DNA of 64,000 nucleotides from Theobroma cacao (GCF_000208745.1 NC_030855.1:8635693-8699692); one strand, 5' to 3'; positions 46,625 through 59,735 are shown, counted from the first letter of the stretch. The notes: generated from the letters alone by a model not told the origin. Program-made: numbers and translations.

Positions 46625-46637
46625 TTCTCCCCCCACT
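46625..46637 (-). other. G polypurine tract
   Basis: The minus strand reads AGTGGGGGGAGAA directly before the 3' LTR. Confidence 0.87.
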
Positions 46638-46682
46638 AAAAGAAATTTTGTCATCGAATTTAAATCTAACTATAAGGTAACG

Positions 46683-46791
46683 TACCTGTACGTATTAAAG
46701 AGGTGCGGATACTTTGTTCGCATCTCTATTTCAGCTTCCCACGTTTCCTCTTCACTAGTGTGGTTTTGCCATAAGAATTTCATTGAGGCTA
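46683..46791 (-). pseudogene. G chromodomain tail, cut off by H
   Basis: It reads KFLWQNHTSEEETWEAEIEM, then RTKYPHLFNTY, in one open frame. This is the end of the chromodomain. Element H (46792-56794) separates it from the rest, which resumes at 56795 on the minus strand. Joining the two sides while counting GGCTA once restores the order seen in C. Confidence 0.85.
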
Positions 46792-49700
46792 TGTCAAGCT
46801 TAGCTCTACAATATGTTTATTATGCCATTCCTACAGAAAAATGCATGCTTGCTTACTTGGGTACCTTAGAAATCGTTAAAGGACGATATTGTACCAAATG
46901 GTACAACTAAGTTGATTTAAGCCCCGAACTAGTCCAAATAGAGATTTTAAAATGAAATTGAGAATTTTAAAACCCCAAAATGACTTGAAATGGTGATTCA
47001 GAGTTCGAGGACCGATTTGGAGTCAAATTGGAATTTTCATAACCTAGGGGCAAAATGGTCATTTTGCCACCCGAGGTTAAAAATGGGAATGTTGGAAGAA
47101 GTTTTTGATCAAGATTTCCTATTTAAAACATAATTTAAGTTTGAGAAGTGAAGAATTTTAATTTCGGCATTTTTTCGAGGATAAGGGCAAAACAGTCATT
47201 TTGCTGCCCAGGGGCGAAATTGTAATTTTACACCACCCAACACTTGTCCAGCATATGGATTTTACCCAATATTATCATGGATAATTGAGAAAATTTAAGA
47301 GGAGAGAGATTGCTTAATGGGTAAGTATGACACATGGACCAATGGAATGGTGACATGTGTCAAATTATCATCCATTTATTATTTTCCTTATAAATTAGCA
47401 CAAAATCAGCCCATTTCTCTTCATATGGCTGGCAAAAGGAAGAACAAAGCAAGAATAAAGGAAGAAAAAGGAAGAACAAAACCCTAGGTGGAAAATTCAA
47501 GGGAACAGTGTGAAAATTCAAGGAAACAAGTGACAAAAGGTAAGATTTTTCAATTCTAGCTTGTGATCTACCTTTCCTATGCATTATTTTACATTTTCCA
47601 TAATTGAATCAAAAGATATCATAAAGGATTCATGGTTTACAGAATTTAAAGAGAGAAGATTTGATGATTTATTTGGTTAGATTTTAAGATATTTTAGTGT
47701 TTTTAGTTGTTTAGTGTTGTGTAGCATGAACAGCCAACAAAAAAAATTCATTTTCTCCCATCACCCATCATTGGCTGAATTCTCCATGTAGAATATTGAT
47801 GATCATTTTTATTTTATTTCAAGTGATTTGGTTAGGAATTAGTGATTTATGGTGTGAGAATCAAGTTTGAAAAATTATAATGTTGATGCACCCACAATGG
47901 TTGAATTTTCCAAGAGAAAATGTGAGGATGATTTTTCCATATTTCAAGTTATTTAATTTGTGTTTGATGATTTGGAGTATTGGGAGAAAAATGAAATTAT
48001 TTGGAGTTGAATTGGATGTATTGGCCAATTAATCGAGTGATAGATCAAATTAGGCCAATACCGTTTAATTTAAGTACACAATTGAATTTGTGTAGAACAC
48101 GATGTTTAGACAATAATCCAAACAATTTGCATCCCATTTCATACATTAGTATAAAGCCTGCATTAGTTTTATAACAATTTAGCACAATGTAGTAAATGGC
48201 TTATTGTGCATTATGTCTAGGTGGTGAGCATTCTAGCAAAAGAAAAGAGATAGTACTCGAGGATCAAGAATCGGAGTACTTGGAATTTGACTCTCGAAAT
48301 AATGAGTAACCTTATCATCATCTTGATTATCTGAAGTGAATTTTAATTCGTTTTTGTGATTTTATTGAAAATGAGTTTAAATGGTAAATCTTTAGGTTTT
48401 ATAAACAAAATGTGTTTAAATAAAATGATTTTATAAATTGTCTTGAAATTGAATGATGGCTTTGAAAATAGAATAATTAGAGACCACTTGATGTGTTATA
48501 GATTTATGGTTCTAATTGATTGGCTTATGATAATATTGGCATGAATGGTTGAATTAGTAAATGTGTTGAAAATTTGTGAACTGTTGACTTGCCTTGAAAG
48601 GCTGTAAAATAAAATAATTGCCATGTCATGCTATTGCAAATTTTATTGTATGGTGGGTTATAGATTAGTCGCTGCAGTGGACGGGTTTCGTGGACCAGCT
48701 TATTAGAAGGGCATGGTAACCCTATTATATTCATACCTCAATATGAGAGGCACGGTTGGATAACTCTTGAAGCTAAAACTTAAGAGTTCACTTCACGCCA
48801 AATCACCACGTGAGGGTGAACTCAGCCAATGCCAAGGAACGACTATGTTTTCAAAATAAAAACATGATTTATGCGTACATAACTTTTTAACAGCCTTGAC
48901 GGACTCGGTTAGGATAGCCCTCGATCAAGGTATCCTTGATAACTAGGTATGATAATGATTTTGGCACGAGCCAAAGTTTTAAGAAATTTATAAGCCATGT
49001 TGATTACTTGATTTATATGAATTGATTTTATTTGGTTGAAACAAGTTGAAAGGTGATGAATTGCAGTATGTTAAACTGTTTTATCTCTCTCCATTTATTC
49101 GGCTTTAGATATTTTAGATGGTATTTGTTTACTCACTGGGATTATATAATCTCACCACCCACCTTTCCACCCATTTCAGGCTTAGAATAGGGTGTAGATA
49201 GCTGATTTCATTGAGGCTACCATTGAATTTGCATCCTCCAAACTGTAGGTTCACAGTCTTCCTTACTTTTAGTTATTCTAGGGCCCACTGATTATTGTAA
49301 ATTAAATTAAATACTTTGGCTTACTATATTACAGTATGTATGAATTTATTTTACTTTTACGCTGATACAAAAAAATAGTTACGTATAACTCTGAAAATAT
49401 TATTTTATAAAAAAATAGAATATTTTATTGAATATTTCTTTTATTTATTATTGTTATTATTATATCCAAATAATCATAATTTCTTTTTAAAGGAAGGTTT
49501 TAGATGTTTAAACTTATTTTTGATTATGAATTATGTGTTTTGTACTCCCATACTACATTTTTAGAGGATTTCGAGAATTTTAAGGAAAAATGACCAAAAT
49601 GCCCCTAAGAGAAAAAATTTGTTTTTCTATTGTTTTGATTTGGAAATAGTTTATAATCTCTCAAAACATAATTTTAGTGACTAATACTCATAGGGGAAGC

Positions 49701-49815
49701 GAATAAAAAATTGATGTTAAGCCTTGCGAGGTTTCGTTTGACATTCCGGGTAATGAATGTCTATTGAGACTCGCGGTGGTTGTTACGGGCTGGATGGGAG
49801 TTCCGGTTCATTACA
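46792..49815 (+). repeat. H 5' LTR (3024 bp, family I)
   Basis: TGTCAAGCTTAGCTC ... GGTTCATTACA. It is collinear with D1a, with the terminal GTGACA decayed to TTACA. Confidence 0.92.
47387..47396 (+). promoter_or_regulatory. TATA box of H 5' LTR
   Basis: CTTATAAATT is about 600 bp into the LTR. A donor-like 'caaaaggtaagat' follows at about 47533. Confidence 0.55.
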
Positions 49816-49822
49816 ATTAGAT

Positions 49823-49834
49823 TTGTATAAGAGC
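49823..49834 (+). other. H primer-binding site (decayed)
   Basis: TTGTATAAGAGC is two mismatches from TGGTATCAGAGC and lies 7 bp after the LTR. Confidence 0.65.
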
Positions 49835-50015
49835 TTTTGGTTTTAAAGATTAGAGCTTTTAGGTTTAAAGTTGTTTTAAAGTTGTTTTAAAATTTACAGT
49901 GTCAGTGTGGCCCAAGTTAAGTTAAGTTAAGTCAGGTTAGGTTGAATAGAATGCATGCGTCTACATATAGAGTCTGAGGTTGCCTAAACTTTCTTGTTTC
50001 CTCTTATAGATTATC

Positions 50016-50893
50016 ATGCCTCCTAGACAGGAACACCCACCTCTCATTAGATTTGCTGGGAGGGGAAGAGGTCGTTCTCAACATCGTCAACTAGATCCTA
50101 TAAAGAAGGAATCGACTGCGTCTACTATTCAGGCAGCACCTGTTGCTGAGCAGACCGAGACTCCTCCACATCCTCCACCTTCTTCGCCACTTACTAGTAT
50201 TCCTGCAATACCTCTTGAGGTAGTTCAGGCATTGGCAACCTTCTTTACTACTATTGTTGGCCAAGCTCAGGCTGGTCAAGCTCTTCATCCAGTTCCTCTA
50301 GCTACTCTTTCAGTACCATCACCCCCACCTATTGTCCCACCACCAGTGCTGGATGTTTCTAATTCTAACAAGCTCATAGAGGCTAGGCAACATGGTTGCA
50401 CTTCTTTTATGGGTGAGTCAGACGCAATCGTAGCTAAAGAGGTGGTGCAAATGGCTTTAAGAGCTGAGAAGCTTGTGAATGAAAGTAGGAGAATGCGAGC
50501 TGAGTTAGCAAAAAGGAGAAATTTGAGTGTATCTTATAGTCAACCACCAAAAAGAGGCAAAGACTCATCTATTTTAGGAAGTACCATTACTGTTTCAGTA
50601 ACATCTTCCCGACCTCCATTTTCATAGACACAGCAGAGGCCTCCGAGATTTAACAGATCTGCGGTGACTATTTTTGGGAAGAGTTTCGGAGGTTCTGATA
50701 CATGCAAAAATTGTGGGAGATATCATGTTGGGACGTGTAGAAGGCCTGTACGATGTTTTTATTGTGGTTAGCCAAGTCACATTAGGAGAGATTGCCCACA
50801 GTTAGGACGGGCTATGGTAGCTGCTCCATCTCCACCAGCTAGTACGGATATGCAAAGGAAAGATTCCTCTGGATTACCACCGAGACAAGGATG
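50016..50893 (+). pseudogene. gag: H gag, capsid core deleted
   Basis: An open frame of 203 codons starts MPPRQEHPPLIRFAGRGRGR, a Gag start different from that of C and G. A Pro-rich stretch follows (residues 45-115), then RQHGCTSFMGESDAIVAKEV. Gag of related elements continues there with about 150 residues of capsid core, but here the frame jumps to an Ala/Arg-rich helix (MALRAEKLVNESRRMRAELA). A stop ends the frame at 50627. In the same register downstream, CKNCGRYHVGTC and the zinc knuckle CFYCG-stop-PSHIRRDC are still readable (50700-50800), ending near 50893. With the capsid core absent, self-assembly is unlikely. Confidence 0.8.
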
Positions 50894-53877
50894 ATTTTGA
50901 CATACCACTAAGGGTAGATTAAATATGTTGAAATTAGTGTTCTAGTAAAGTACATATGATAGAAAGCCAATTTTGTAAATTGTAGTTTCTATGATCATGA
51001 AACTTTTGAACTAATAATAAGATAAGTAAAAGATGTTGATTCAGGTGGATTAATTTCATGACGCTTTTAAGTTGAAATGATTGGACTATATGAGTTGTAA
51101 GACAAAGAAGACCAGCAGTTATGAGTACTAAGGAATTGTGGAACAGTAGAAAACAATGAATAATTATGTGTGTGGTATCATACATATATGGTGAAGTCAC
51201 TATACAATATGGAAAGAGTATTCTCAAGTGGGATTTATTGACTGATGATAAGTGGTGTGCAATCTGAGATACATATAGCTATGAATAAATTTGGAGATTT
51301 TTGCTTAAGCAAATTCGTACTAAATGTTATGGAAAAGATATATGAATGTTAGTGGCAAAATAAATACGTTAAATCAATGTTTTGATCGGCATCTGTGATA
51401 GAAAGTTAGTCTTGCTAATTGTGATATGACTCAGAGGGAAACCACACGATTGTGAATAATTGAGGTAGTAGCTTTAAAGGTAGAAGAGTTGCTAGGATAA
51501 AGTAAATTCAAACAGTTGCAACGCTACAGTACTGAGTATCAAATGTTGTCGCGTTAAGAACCCTTTATGGTTAGAAAGCATGAGCAGACTATGAGCGGCA
51601 TAAAGATCGGACTCGCGTGTTGAAATATGGTTATTGGTTTTGATGCCAATCTTTGTTGTTGGAGTCTTAAGTGCATTGGGGAGGTATTAAGATAAAGATG
51701 ATGAGTGAAATTATAGAGTTTCTTTATTGCCTTATATATTGGCATGTAAAAACAAGAAAAGTTAAAGAGTTTTTGAGATGGCTACATAAAAATAAATTAA
51801 CATCTGGAGTGTTAAGATGAATAATATGATGACTGAAGTCAAATCTTAAGAAATAAAGAAGACAAGAGATTAAGTCTTGTTAAAGACTAAAAATGAAGCG
51901 AGCAAAAGGTTAGATGAATGTATGAGATACTGATAAGAAATGTCAATACCAAGTGACGAAAATGTAAATAAATATTTCAATAATGATATAGCAAATGAGT
52001 TTATATAGAATATTGTTATGAGAATATACTGATCTTGTCTTGACCTTGTTGAAAGGAAAGGATTAGTAACAACATAAGTAAACTAGGTGACATGCTAGAA
52101 ACCCTTGGAGATAAATTGAAGCATGAGTAGTTGGGCATGCCTTTATGGAAATGATATACTTGGTGTATAAAAGATCAAATAAGCAATTAAGTGTTCCAAG
52201 AATGTTTAAACGCCTTTGAGAAATAATTATAAGTTATACATGATAAGCATAAGATGCGTGACTTTGAAACTTGTTAAGGAGCCAAACGGCTAAGTCTTGG
52301 GTTAAGTGATCACCTGTTGTGAGACATAAGTTTAAGATAGATATCCCCAAGGAAATACTCATGAGAAGTTCTGCCCTAGATCTCTTGAAGCAAGCACTAA
52401 GTTATGTGGTTATAAAAAGGAAGCTCTAAGTTGAGAGTGATATTAGTATTGACATTGAAAAGTACTTGAGGAGAATCTAGTTTTAAGTCTTGCAATTTCA
52501 AGTACAATTTGTAAATTGGTTAAGGGAGAATGATGTTATCTTTGTATGAAAGGGTGGAACAAAGGATGATAGAAGTTGACCTTGATAATGAAGTCAGATA
52601 ATGAAACTTTCCTAAAATATTATGGAAATTGGAATTCGAAAATGCTTGAGGCATACATGATTCAAATGAGTCTGAGTTTTAAGTGACAAATCAATATCAG
52701 AATGCAAGAAATATACAAGGTAATGTAGAGGCATGAAGAATAATCGAGGAAAAAGGATGACTCTTAGGAATTGTGGTATTGCATAAGATGCAATGATCAA
52801 GTTAAGATAAATCTTAGAAGTATCAATGGGATTATAAAGCATACAAGCAAAATAGATTATAATTCAATGGAGATGACATTGTGATGCAATGATATATAGT
52901 ACAAGGAAACTTAAGCATATAATTGGAAATGATAAAAAGAGAGTATAAGTATGTAAATGACGTGGAACTATGCACAGGCATGATGAGAATTTGTATGAAT
53001 TATGAATATTATTCTATTGAATCTTGGTTATGGATGGGAATGAACAAAGAGAAATTAGTTTGAAGGCATTTGAAAACAGAGACCCGCATACATAATGAAG
53101 AATATGGACATTTGAATGTGTGTGTATACGTATGTGTGGAGTTAGTGATGTACGTAATTAAAATGAAGAATGGTTTTAGTGGTTCGAGATCTGAACTCAA
53201 TATATTTGATGAGTTGTATAGATAATGTAACAATCCAGAATCATATCAGAAGTCGATTTATGATGACCTAAGGAATTTTGGGAAAATAGTTAAGGGAATG
53301 TAATCTATAGTATGGTTAAGCCATATGAGATGGATTGATAGGATTAAGAAGATTGAAATTTTTTAAATGCAAGGTAAACATGAAGTATGTGGAAATAAGT
53401 GAAGCCATTAATCTTCCCTAATGTTGAGGATATGTACAGGAATGAGTATGGCATGTTAATGATACTGTAAACTACACAATAATGTATGAGGATAGGATGA
53501 ATGATTGAAAGTCGAGAAATTTGATATGGAATGAAGTAATAAGATAGTGATTAGTATACCTAAATAGGTATAAAATGCGATCGAAATTGGTATAATTGAG
53601 ATGGAGTTATGGTTCAAGTTTAATGATAGTAATATAAGCATGTTTGCTGTTTCGATATAAGAGATCATAATTGTAAAGGTTATTATTGATATGATTTTAA
53701 AGAGTAATAATAGACATAAGCGAAGTACTCGAGTTGAGTTGGAGGTAAATGAGATGAACAAATTAAAATTCCCCATAAAGGGGAGGACATAAGAAGTTGA
53801 GGATTAGATGAGAAAATAATACCTTCACCTTTTCTCTGAGTTCAGTAAATGAAATTTTGAGGTCAAAATTTTATTTT
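50894..53877 (+). other. H 3-kb region without recognisable genes
   Basis: The sequence is A/G-rich and full of stops in all frames. No catalytic motif of protease, RT, RNase H or integrase could be read on either strand. The last 60 bases ('gaaattttgaggtcaaaatt' and onward) resemble the usual 3' end of chromoviruses just before the polypurine tract. It may be decayed pol, an untranslated 3' region or captured DNA. Confidence 0.6.
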
Positions 53878-53886
53878 AAGGGGGGT
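53878..53886 (+). other. H polypurine tract
   Basis: AAGGGGGGT, followed by ACTGT and the 3' LTR TG at 53892. Confidence 0.75.
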
Positions 53887-54461
53887 ACTGTTGTCAAGCC
53901 CAGCTCTACAATATGTTTATTATGACATTCCTACATAAGAATCCATGTTTGCTTACTTGGATACCTCAAAAATCGTTAAAGGACGGTATTGTACCAAATG
54001 GTACAACTAAGTTGATTTAAACCTCGAACTAGTCCAAATAGAGATTTTAAAATGAAATTGAGAATTTAAAACCCCAGAATGATGTAAAATGGTGATTCAG
54101 AGTTCGAGGACCGATTTGGAGTCAAATTGGAATTTTCATAACTTAAGGGAAAAATGGTCATTTTGTCACCTGAGGTTAAAAATGGGAATGTTGGAAGAAG
54201 TTTTTGATCAAGATTGACTATTTAGAATATAATTTGAGTTTGAGAAGTGAAGAATTTTAATTTTGACATTTTTTCGAGGATAAGGGCAAAATTGTAATTT
54301 TACACCACCCAACACTTGTCCAGCACATGGATTTTACCCAATATTATCATGGACAATTGAGGAAATTTAAGTGGAGGAGAGAGATTGCTTAATGGGTAAG
54401 TATGACACATGGACTAATGGAATGGTGACATGTGTCAAATTCTCATCCATTTATTATTTTC

Positions 54462-54470
54462 CTTATAAAT
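54462..54470 (+). promoter_or_regulatory. TATA box of H 3' LTR
   Basis: CTTATAAAT, the counterpart of 47387-47396. Confidence 0.5.
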
Positions 54471-54554
54471 TAGAACAAAATCAGCCCATTTCTCTTCATA
54501 TGGCCGGCCAAAGGAAGAACAAAGCAAGAACAAAGGAAGAAAAAGGAAGAACAA

Positions 54555-54876
54555 NNNNNNNNNNNNNNNNNNNNNNNNNNNNNNNNNNNNNNNNNNNNNN
54601 NNNNNNNNNNNNNNNNNNNNNNNNNNNNNNNNNNNNNNNNNNNNNNNNNNNNNNNNNNNNNNNNNNNNNNNNNNNNNNNNNNNNNNNNNNNNNNNNNNNN
54701 NNNNNNNNNNNNNNNNNNNNNNNNNNNNNNNNNNNNNNNNNNNNNNNNNNNNNNNNNNNNNNNNNNNNNNNNNNNNNNNNNNNNNNNNNNNNNNNNNNNN
54801 NNNNNNNNNNNNNNNNNNNNNNNNNNNNNNNNNNNNNNNNNNNNNNNNNNNNNNNNNNNNNNNNNNNNNNNNNNNN
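54555..54876. other. Assembly gap (322 N)
   Basis: The sequence is unknown. By comparison with the 5' LTR about 0.4 kb is expected here. Nothing can be said about its content. Confidence 0.99.
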
Positions 54877-56794
54877 CCATGGCGGAATTTTCCAAGAGAA
54901 AATGTGAGGATGATTTTGCCATATTTCAAGTTATTTAATTTGTGTTTGATGATTTGGAGTATTGGGAGAAAAATGAAATTATTTGGAGTTGAATTGGACG
55001 TATTGGCCAATTAATCGAGTGATAGATCCAATTAAGCCAATACTGTTTAATTTAGGTACACAATTGAATTTGTGCAAAACACCATGTTTAGATAATATTC
55101 CAAACTATTTGCATCCCATTTCATACATTAGTATAAAGCCTGAATTGGTTTTATAACAATTTAGCACAATGTAGTAAATGGATTATTGTGCATTATGTCT
55201 AGGTGGTGAGCATTCTGGCAAAAGTAAAGAGATAATACCCAAGGATCAAGAATCGGAGTACTTGGAATTCTACTCCCGAAATAGTGAGTAACCTTATCAT
55301 CATCTTGATTATCTGAAGTGAATTTTAATTCGTTTTTGTGATTTTATGGAACATGAGTTTAAATGGTAAATCTTTAGGTTTTATAAACAAAATGTGTTTA
55401 AATGAAATGATTTTATAAATTGTCTTGAAATTGAATGATGGTTTTGAAAATAGAGTAATTGGAGACCACTTGATGTGTTATAAATTTATGGTTCTAATTG
55501 ATTGGCTTATGATAATATTGGCATGAATGGTTGAATTGGTAAATATGTTAAAAATGTATGAACTGTTGATTTGCCTTGAGAGGTTGTAAAATAAAATAAT
55601 TGTCATGTCATGCTATTGCAAATTTTATTGTATGGTTGGTTATAAATTAGTTGCTGTAGTGGACGGGTTCCGTGGACTAACCTATTTGAAGGGCACGGTA
55701 ACCCTATTATATTCATACCTCAATATGAGAGGCGCGGATGGATAACTCTTGAGGCTAAAACTTTAGAGTTCACTTAATGCCAAACCACCACGTGAGGGTG
55801 AACTCAGCCAATGCCAAGGAACGACTATGTTTTCAAAATAAAAAATGATTTATGCATACATAACTTTTTAATAGCCTTGGCAGACTCGGTTAGGATAGCC
55901 CTCGATCAAGGTATCCCTGATAATTGGGTATGATAATGATTTTGGCACGAGCCAAAGTTTTAAGAAATACATAAGCCATGTTGATTACTCGATTTATATG
56001 AATTAATTGTATTTGGTTGAAACAAGTTGAAAGGTGATGAATTACAGTATGTTAAACTATTTTATCTGTCTTCATTTACTCCGCTTTAGATATTTTAGAT
56101 GGTATTTGTTTACTCACTGGGATTATATAATCTCACCACCCTCCTTTCTACCCATTTCAGGCTCAGAATAGGCTATAGATAGCTGATTTCATCGAGGCTA
56201 CCATTGGATTTGCATCCTCCAAACTGTAGGTTCACAGTCTTCGTTACTTTTAGTTATTCGGGGGCCCACTAGTTATTGTAAATTAAACTAAATACTCTTG
56301 TTTACTGTATTACAGTATGTATGAATTTGTTTTGCTTTTACGCTGTTACAAAAAAATTATTTACGTATAACTCTGAAAATATTATTTTATAAGAAAATAG
56401 AATATTTTATTGAATATTTCTTTTATTTTTTTATTATTATATCCAAATAATCATAATTTCTTTTAAAATGAAGGTTTTAGATGTTTAAACTTATTTTTGA
56501 TTATGAATTATGTGTTTTGTACTCCTATACTACATTTTTAGAGGATTTTGAGAATTTTGAAAAAAAATGACCAAAATGCCCTTGTGAGAAAAAAATTGTT
56601 TTTCTATTGTTTTGATTTAGAAATAGTTTATAATCTCTCAAAACATAATTTTAGTGACTAATACTCACAGGGAAAGCGAAAAAAAAAACTGACGTTAAGC
56701 CTTACGAGGTTTCGATTGACATTTTGGGTAATAAATGTCTACCGGGACGTTGCGGCTGTTGTCACTGGCTCGATGGGAGTTTCGGGTCGTGACA

Positions 56795-57187
56795 GGCTAC
56801 ATCCTTTGAACGGAGCTTTTTAACTTGCCTATCAAGGATAGCGACCAGTTACTCTTCATAGGTTAAGTCATCTCTTAACTGAATGGTTTCATACCGTATT
56901 ACATGAGATGGATCCAGGTTATACTTCCTAAGCATTGACACATGAAACACCGGATGGATATTCAAGAGGTCCGACGGTAGTGCCAAATGGTATGCTACTG
57001 CTCCAACCTTGTCTAAGATCTCGAAGGGTTCTATATACCGAGGACTTAATTTTCCCTTTTTACCAAACCTTATTACCCTTTTTGTTTGTGAGACCTTCAA
57101 ACATACATGATCCCCCATTTGAAACTCTAAATCTCTCCGTCTGTTATCAGCATATGACCTTTGTCTACTTTGTTCTGATAATGTCCT
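56795..57187 (-). pseudogene. G integrase C-terminal module
   Basis: The frame shows GDHVCLKVSQTKRVIRFGKK, SPRYIEPFEILDKVGAVAYH, HPVFHVSMLRKY and DDLTYEE. This is the GPY/F module and the link to the chromodomain, with the Gly of 'YIGPF' changed to Glu. A stop and an altered frame follow EE, before the H insertion point. It matches C residue for residue in most places. Confidence 0.85.
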
Positions 57188-58071
57188 CTATCGAATCATG
57201 TGTATCTTCTCAATGGCGTCCTGCACCAACTCTAGCTTCAAGAGTTTCCTTTCTCCCACCTCTAGCCACCCAATGGGTGACCTACACCTCCGTCTATATA
57301 ATGCCTCAAATGGTGCCATTTGGATGCTAGCTTGGAAGCTATTGTTTAAAGCAAACTCCACTAAGGGTAGATATCGATCCCACCTAACCGCAAGGTTTAT
57401 TACACATGCCCTTAGCATATCTTCCAATGTCTGTATCATTTGTTCAGATTGCCCATCAGTCTGAGGGTGGAAAGCCATGCTAAAATCCAACTTAGTACCC
57501 AGCGCTTCTTGCAACTTTCCCTAGAACCTATTAGTGAAATAAGTCCCTCTGTCATATATTATGAAAATGGGGATACCATGCAGTCATATTATCTCTTCCA
57601 CATAAACTCGGGCATACTGGGCAGCTTCTTATGTAGTTTTAATCGGAAGAAAATGGGCTGCCTTCATTAACCGGTTTACTATGATCCAAATCGAGTCATA
57701 GCCCCCACTAATTTGAGGCAAGCCCATTACAAAGTCCATCGCAACATGCTCCCACTTCTATTAGGGCACCGACAATGGTTGTAGTAGCCTTGAGGGCTTT
57801 AATGGTCGGCCTTAACCTACTGACAAACCAAGCACTTGGAGACAAACTCAGCTACATCTTTCTTAAGTCATTCCCACCCGTATACCTCCCTCAAATCTTG
57901 ATACATCTTTGTAGCTCCCGAGTGTACCACGGACGTTGCCATATGCGCCTCCTCTAATATTTCTCTCCTCAATCCATCACTATCAGGCACATAAAGTCTG
58001 GTTCCATACCTCAATACTCCATCTATGCCTTTAGTAAACATTTTTCCTTTCCTTCCCTGAGGGTCCTTCAA
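57188..58071 (-). pseudogene. G integrase zinc-binding and DDE core
   Basis: The N-terminal part (58071-57868) shows GVLRYGTRLYVPDSDGLRRE, EEAHMATSVVHSGATKMYQD and LREVYGWE, the His pair of HHCC. The core reads through several stops: a region corresponding to 'IDFVMGLPQ', then 'SYIIYDRGTYF', where C has SIVSDRGAQC, and then KLDFSMAFHPQTDGQSEQMI followed by QTLEDMLRACV with the catalytic Glu. The segment 57515-57867 carries stops and point changes. It is inactive. The RYGTRLY region here is uninterrupted and shows the empty site for C1. Confidence 0.85.
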
Positions 58072-58665
58072 GGCCTTAGTTATGAACTTATTTTTACTTT
58101 AGGCTTCCCTAATACGGTTTATTAAGATAAGTCTAACTCTTAAATGTGCTAACAATGCATTTGTCTCTGAAACTTTAAAATGCACACCCACATCTCCTAA
58201 ACCTTGCATATCCTGAATCAAGGATCTCCTATCTACAAATATATGTGCTAGACGCCCCATCAACTTTCGACTTAAGGCATTTGCCACTACATTAGCCTTA
58301 CCGGGATGATAGAGAATAGTATAGTCATAATCCGTAAGCAACTCCATCCACCTACGTTGCCGCAAGTTAAGATCCCTCCGCTGAAATATATATTTTAAGC
58401 TCTTATGGTCCGTATATATTTCGCAAGTCTCACCATACAAGTAATGTCTCCAAATCTTTAAGGCAAACATGATTGTTGCCATCTCCAAATCATGCGCAGG
58501 GTAATTTTGCTCATGCCTTTTATGTTGCCTCGATGCATATGCAATCACCTTCCCATGCTGCATTAATACACAACCTAAACCAACTTGTGATGCATCATAA
58601 AATACTGTATAAACCCCTATGCCTTGCGATAGGCTTAATACTAGAGCTATGGTGAGACAAGCCTT
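58072..58665 (-). pseudogene. G RNase H domain
   Basis: From 58640 down it reads [15 protein letters not shown] (first Asp), [20 protein letters not shown] (Glu, with the Trp that C lost), [20 protein letters not shown] (second Asp) and [18 protein letters not shown]. The last block has 'VANAL' where the family has VADAL, so that acidic residue is changed to Asn. A long open stretch of 154 codons is kept (58563-58099). It is the best-preserved enzyme domain of G. Confidence 0.88.
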
Positions 58666-59735
58666 AAGCTTCTCAAAGTTATCCTCACAAGCATCTGACC
58701 ACTCAAATTTGTGTATCCTTATGTGTCAGCCTAGTCAGAGGAGCAGCTATTTTGGAAAAATCCTTCACAAAATGACGGTAGTAGCCAGCCAAACCTAAAA
58801 AGCTTTTAATCTCTGTAACTAAGGTAGGCCTTGGCCACTTTTCTACTGCCTCAACTTTCTTTGGGTCGACTTGTACCCCATCCTTAAAGATGACATGTCC
58901 TAAGAATGCAACACTTTTGAGCCAAAACTCACACTTGCAGAACTTGGCATACAATTGATGTTCTCTCAAAGTTTGGGGCACTATCTTAAGGTGTTGCTTG
59001 TGTTCCACCCGGCTCCTCGAGTATACCAAGATGTCATCAATAAATGCCACGACATACTTACCCAAATAAGGCTTGAACACTCAGTTCATCAAATCCATAA
59101 ATGTTGCAAGGGCATTCGCAAGCCCAAATGACATTACTAAAATCTCATAGTGTCCATATCTTGTTCGAAATGTGGTCTTTGGTACGTCCTCATTTCTGAT
59201 CCTTAGCTTATGGTACTCAAACACTAGATCTATCGTAGTGAAAAATTGTGCTCCTTGGAGTTGGTCAAATAAATCATCTATTCTAGGAAAGGGGTATTTA
59301 TTCTTCACCGTCACTTTATTAAGCTGTCGGTAGTCCATACACAATCTAAGTGACCCATCTTTCTTCTTTACAAATAGCACTAGTGCTCCCCATGGTGAGA
59401 CGTTAGGGCGGATGAAGCCTTTATCTAGCAAATCTTCTAGTTGATCCTTAAGTTCCTTAAGCTCTGCAGGTGCCATTCTATATGGTGGTATGGATATGGG
59501 TCTAGCGTCTGGAACCAAGTTTATACAAAATTCAATCTCCCACGTCAAGAGGCAACCCTGGTAGTTCATCTGTAAATACATCTACGAACTCATTTACTAC
59601 CAACACTTGGTTTATATCCCCGACCCTCGCTTGGGTATCTCTCACAATAGCTAAGTAACCAAGACAACCCTATCTTAATAGCCTCTTAATAGACATGACT
59701 GATATCAAATTAGTTAGAGCATTGCTCCTATCCCC
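58666..59735 (-). pseudogene. G reverse transcriptase
   Basis: 59581-59081 holds [58 protein letters not shown] and [16 protein letters not shown], in which the first catalytic Asp is kept but the usual 'RSGYHQ' is changed, then [18 protein letters not shown] stop separates it from 59080-58703, with [13 protein letters not shown] (active-site Asp-Asp), [20 protein letters not shown] and [21 protein letters not shown] frameshift follows DTQI. All motif blocks are in the gypsy order, and it is collinear with 16082-15001 of C. Confidence 0.9.

Larger units (their letters stand above)
46792..56794 (+). mobile_element. Element H: complete family I element lacking pol
   Basis: The exact TSD is GGCTA (46787-46791 and 56795-56799). 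The 5' LTR is 46792-49815 and the 3' LTR 53892-56794. A decayed PBS, a gag-like gene and a polypurine tract lie between them, but no protease, RT, RNase H or integrase can be recognised in the 3.0 kb after gag. H is therefore a non-autonomous, LARD-like element that would have needed proteins from a relative. About one base in ten differs between the LTR starts over 115 bp by eye, so it is old. The 3' LTR contains a 322-base gap of unknown sequence. Confidence 0.9.
53892..56794 (+). repeat. H 3' LTR (family I, with gap)
   Basis: TGTCAAGCCCAGCTC ... GGGTCGTGACA. It is collinear with 46792-49815. Confidence 0.92.

Noticed and set aside
53456..53776. 106-codon minus-strand frame in H
   Set aside because: It is low-complexity, Ile/Ser-rich translation antisense to the element, and no motif is seen.
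54371..55010. Long open frames at 54371-55010
   Set aside because: Most of their length is the 322-base gap of N, so they carry no evidence of coding.
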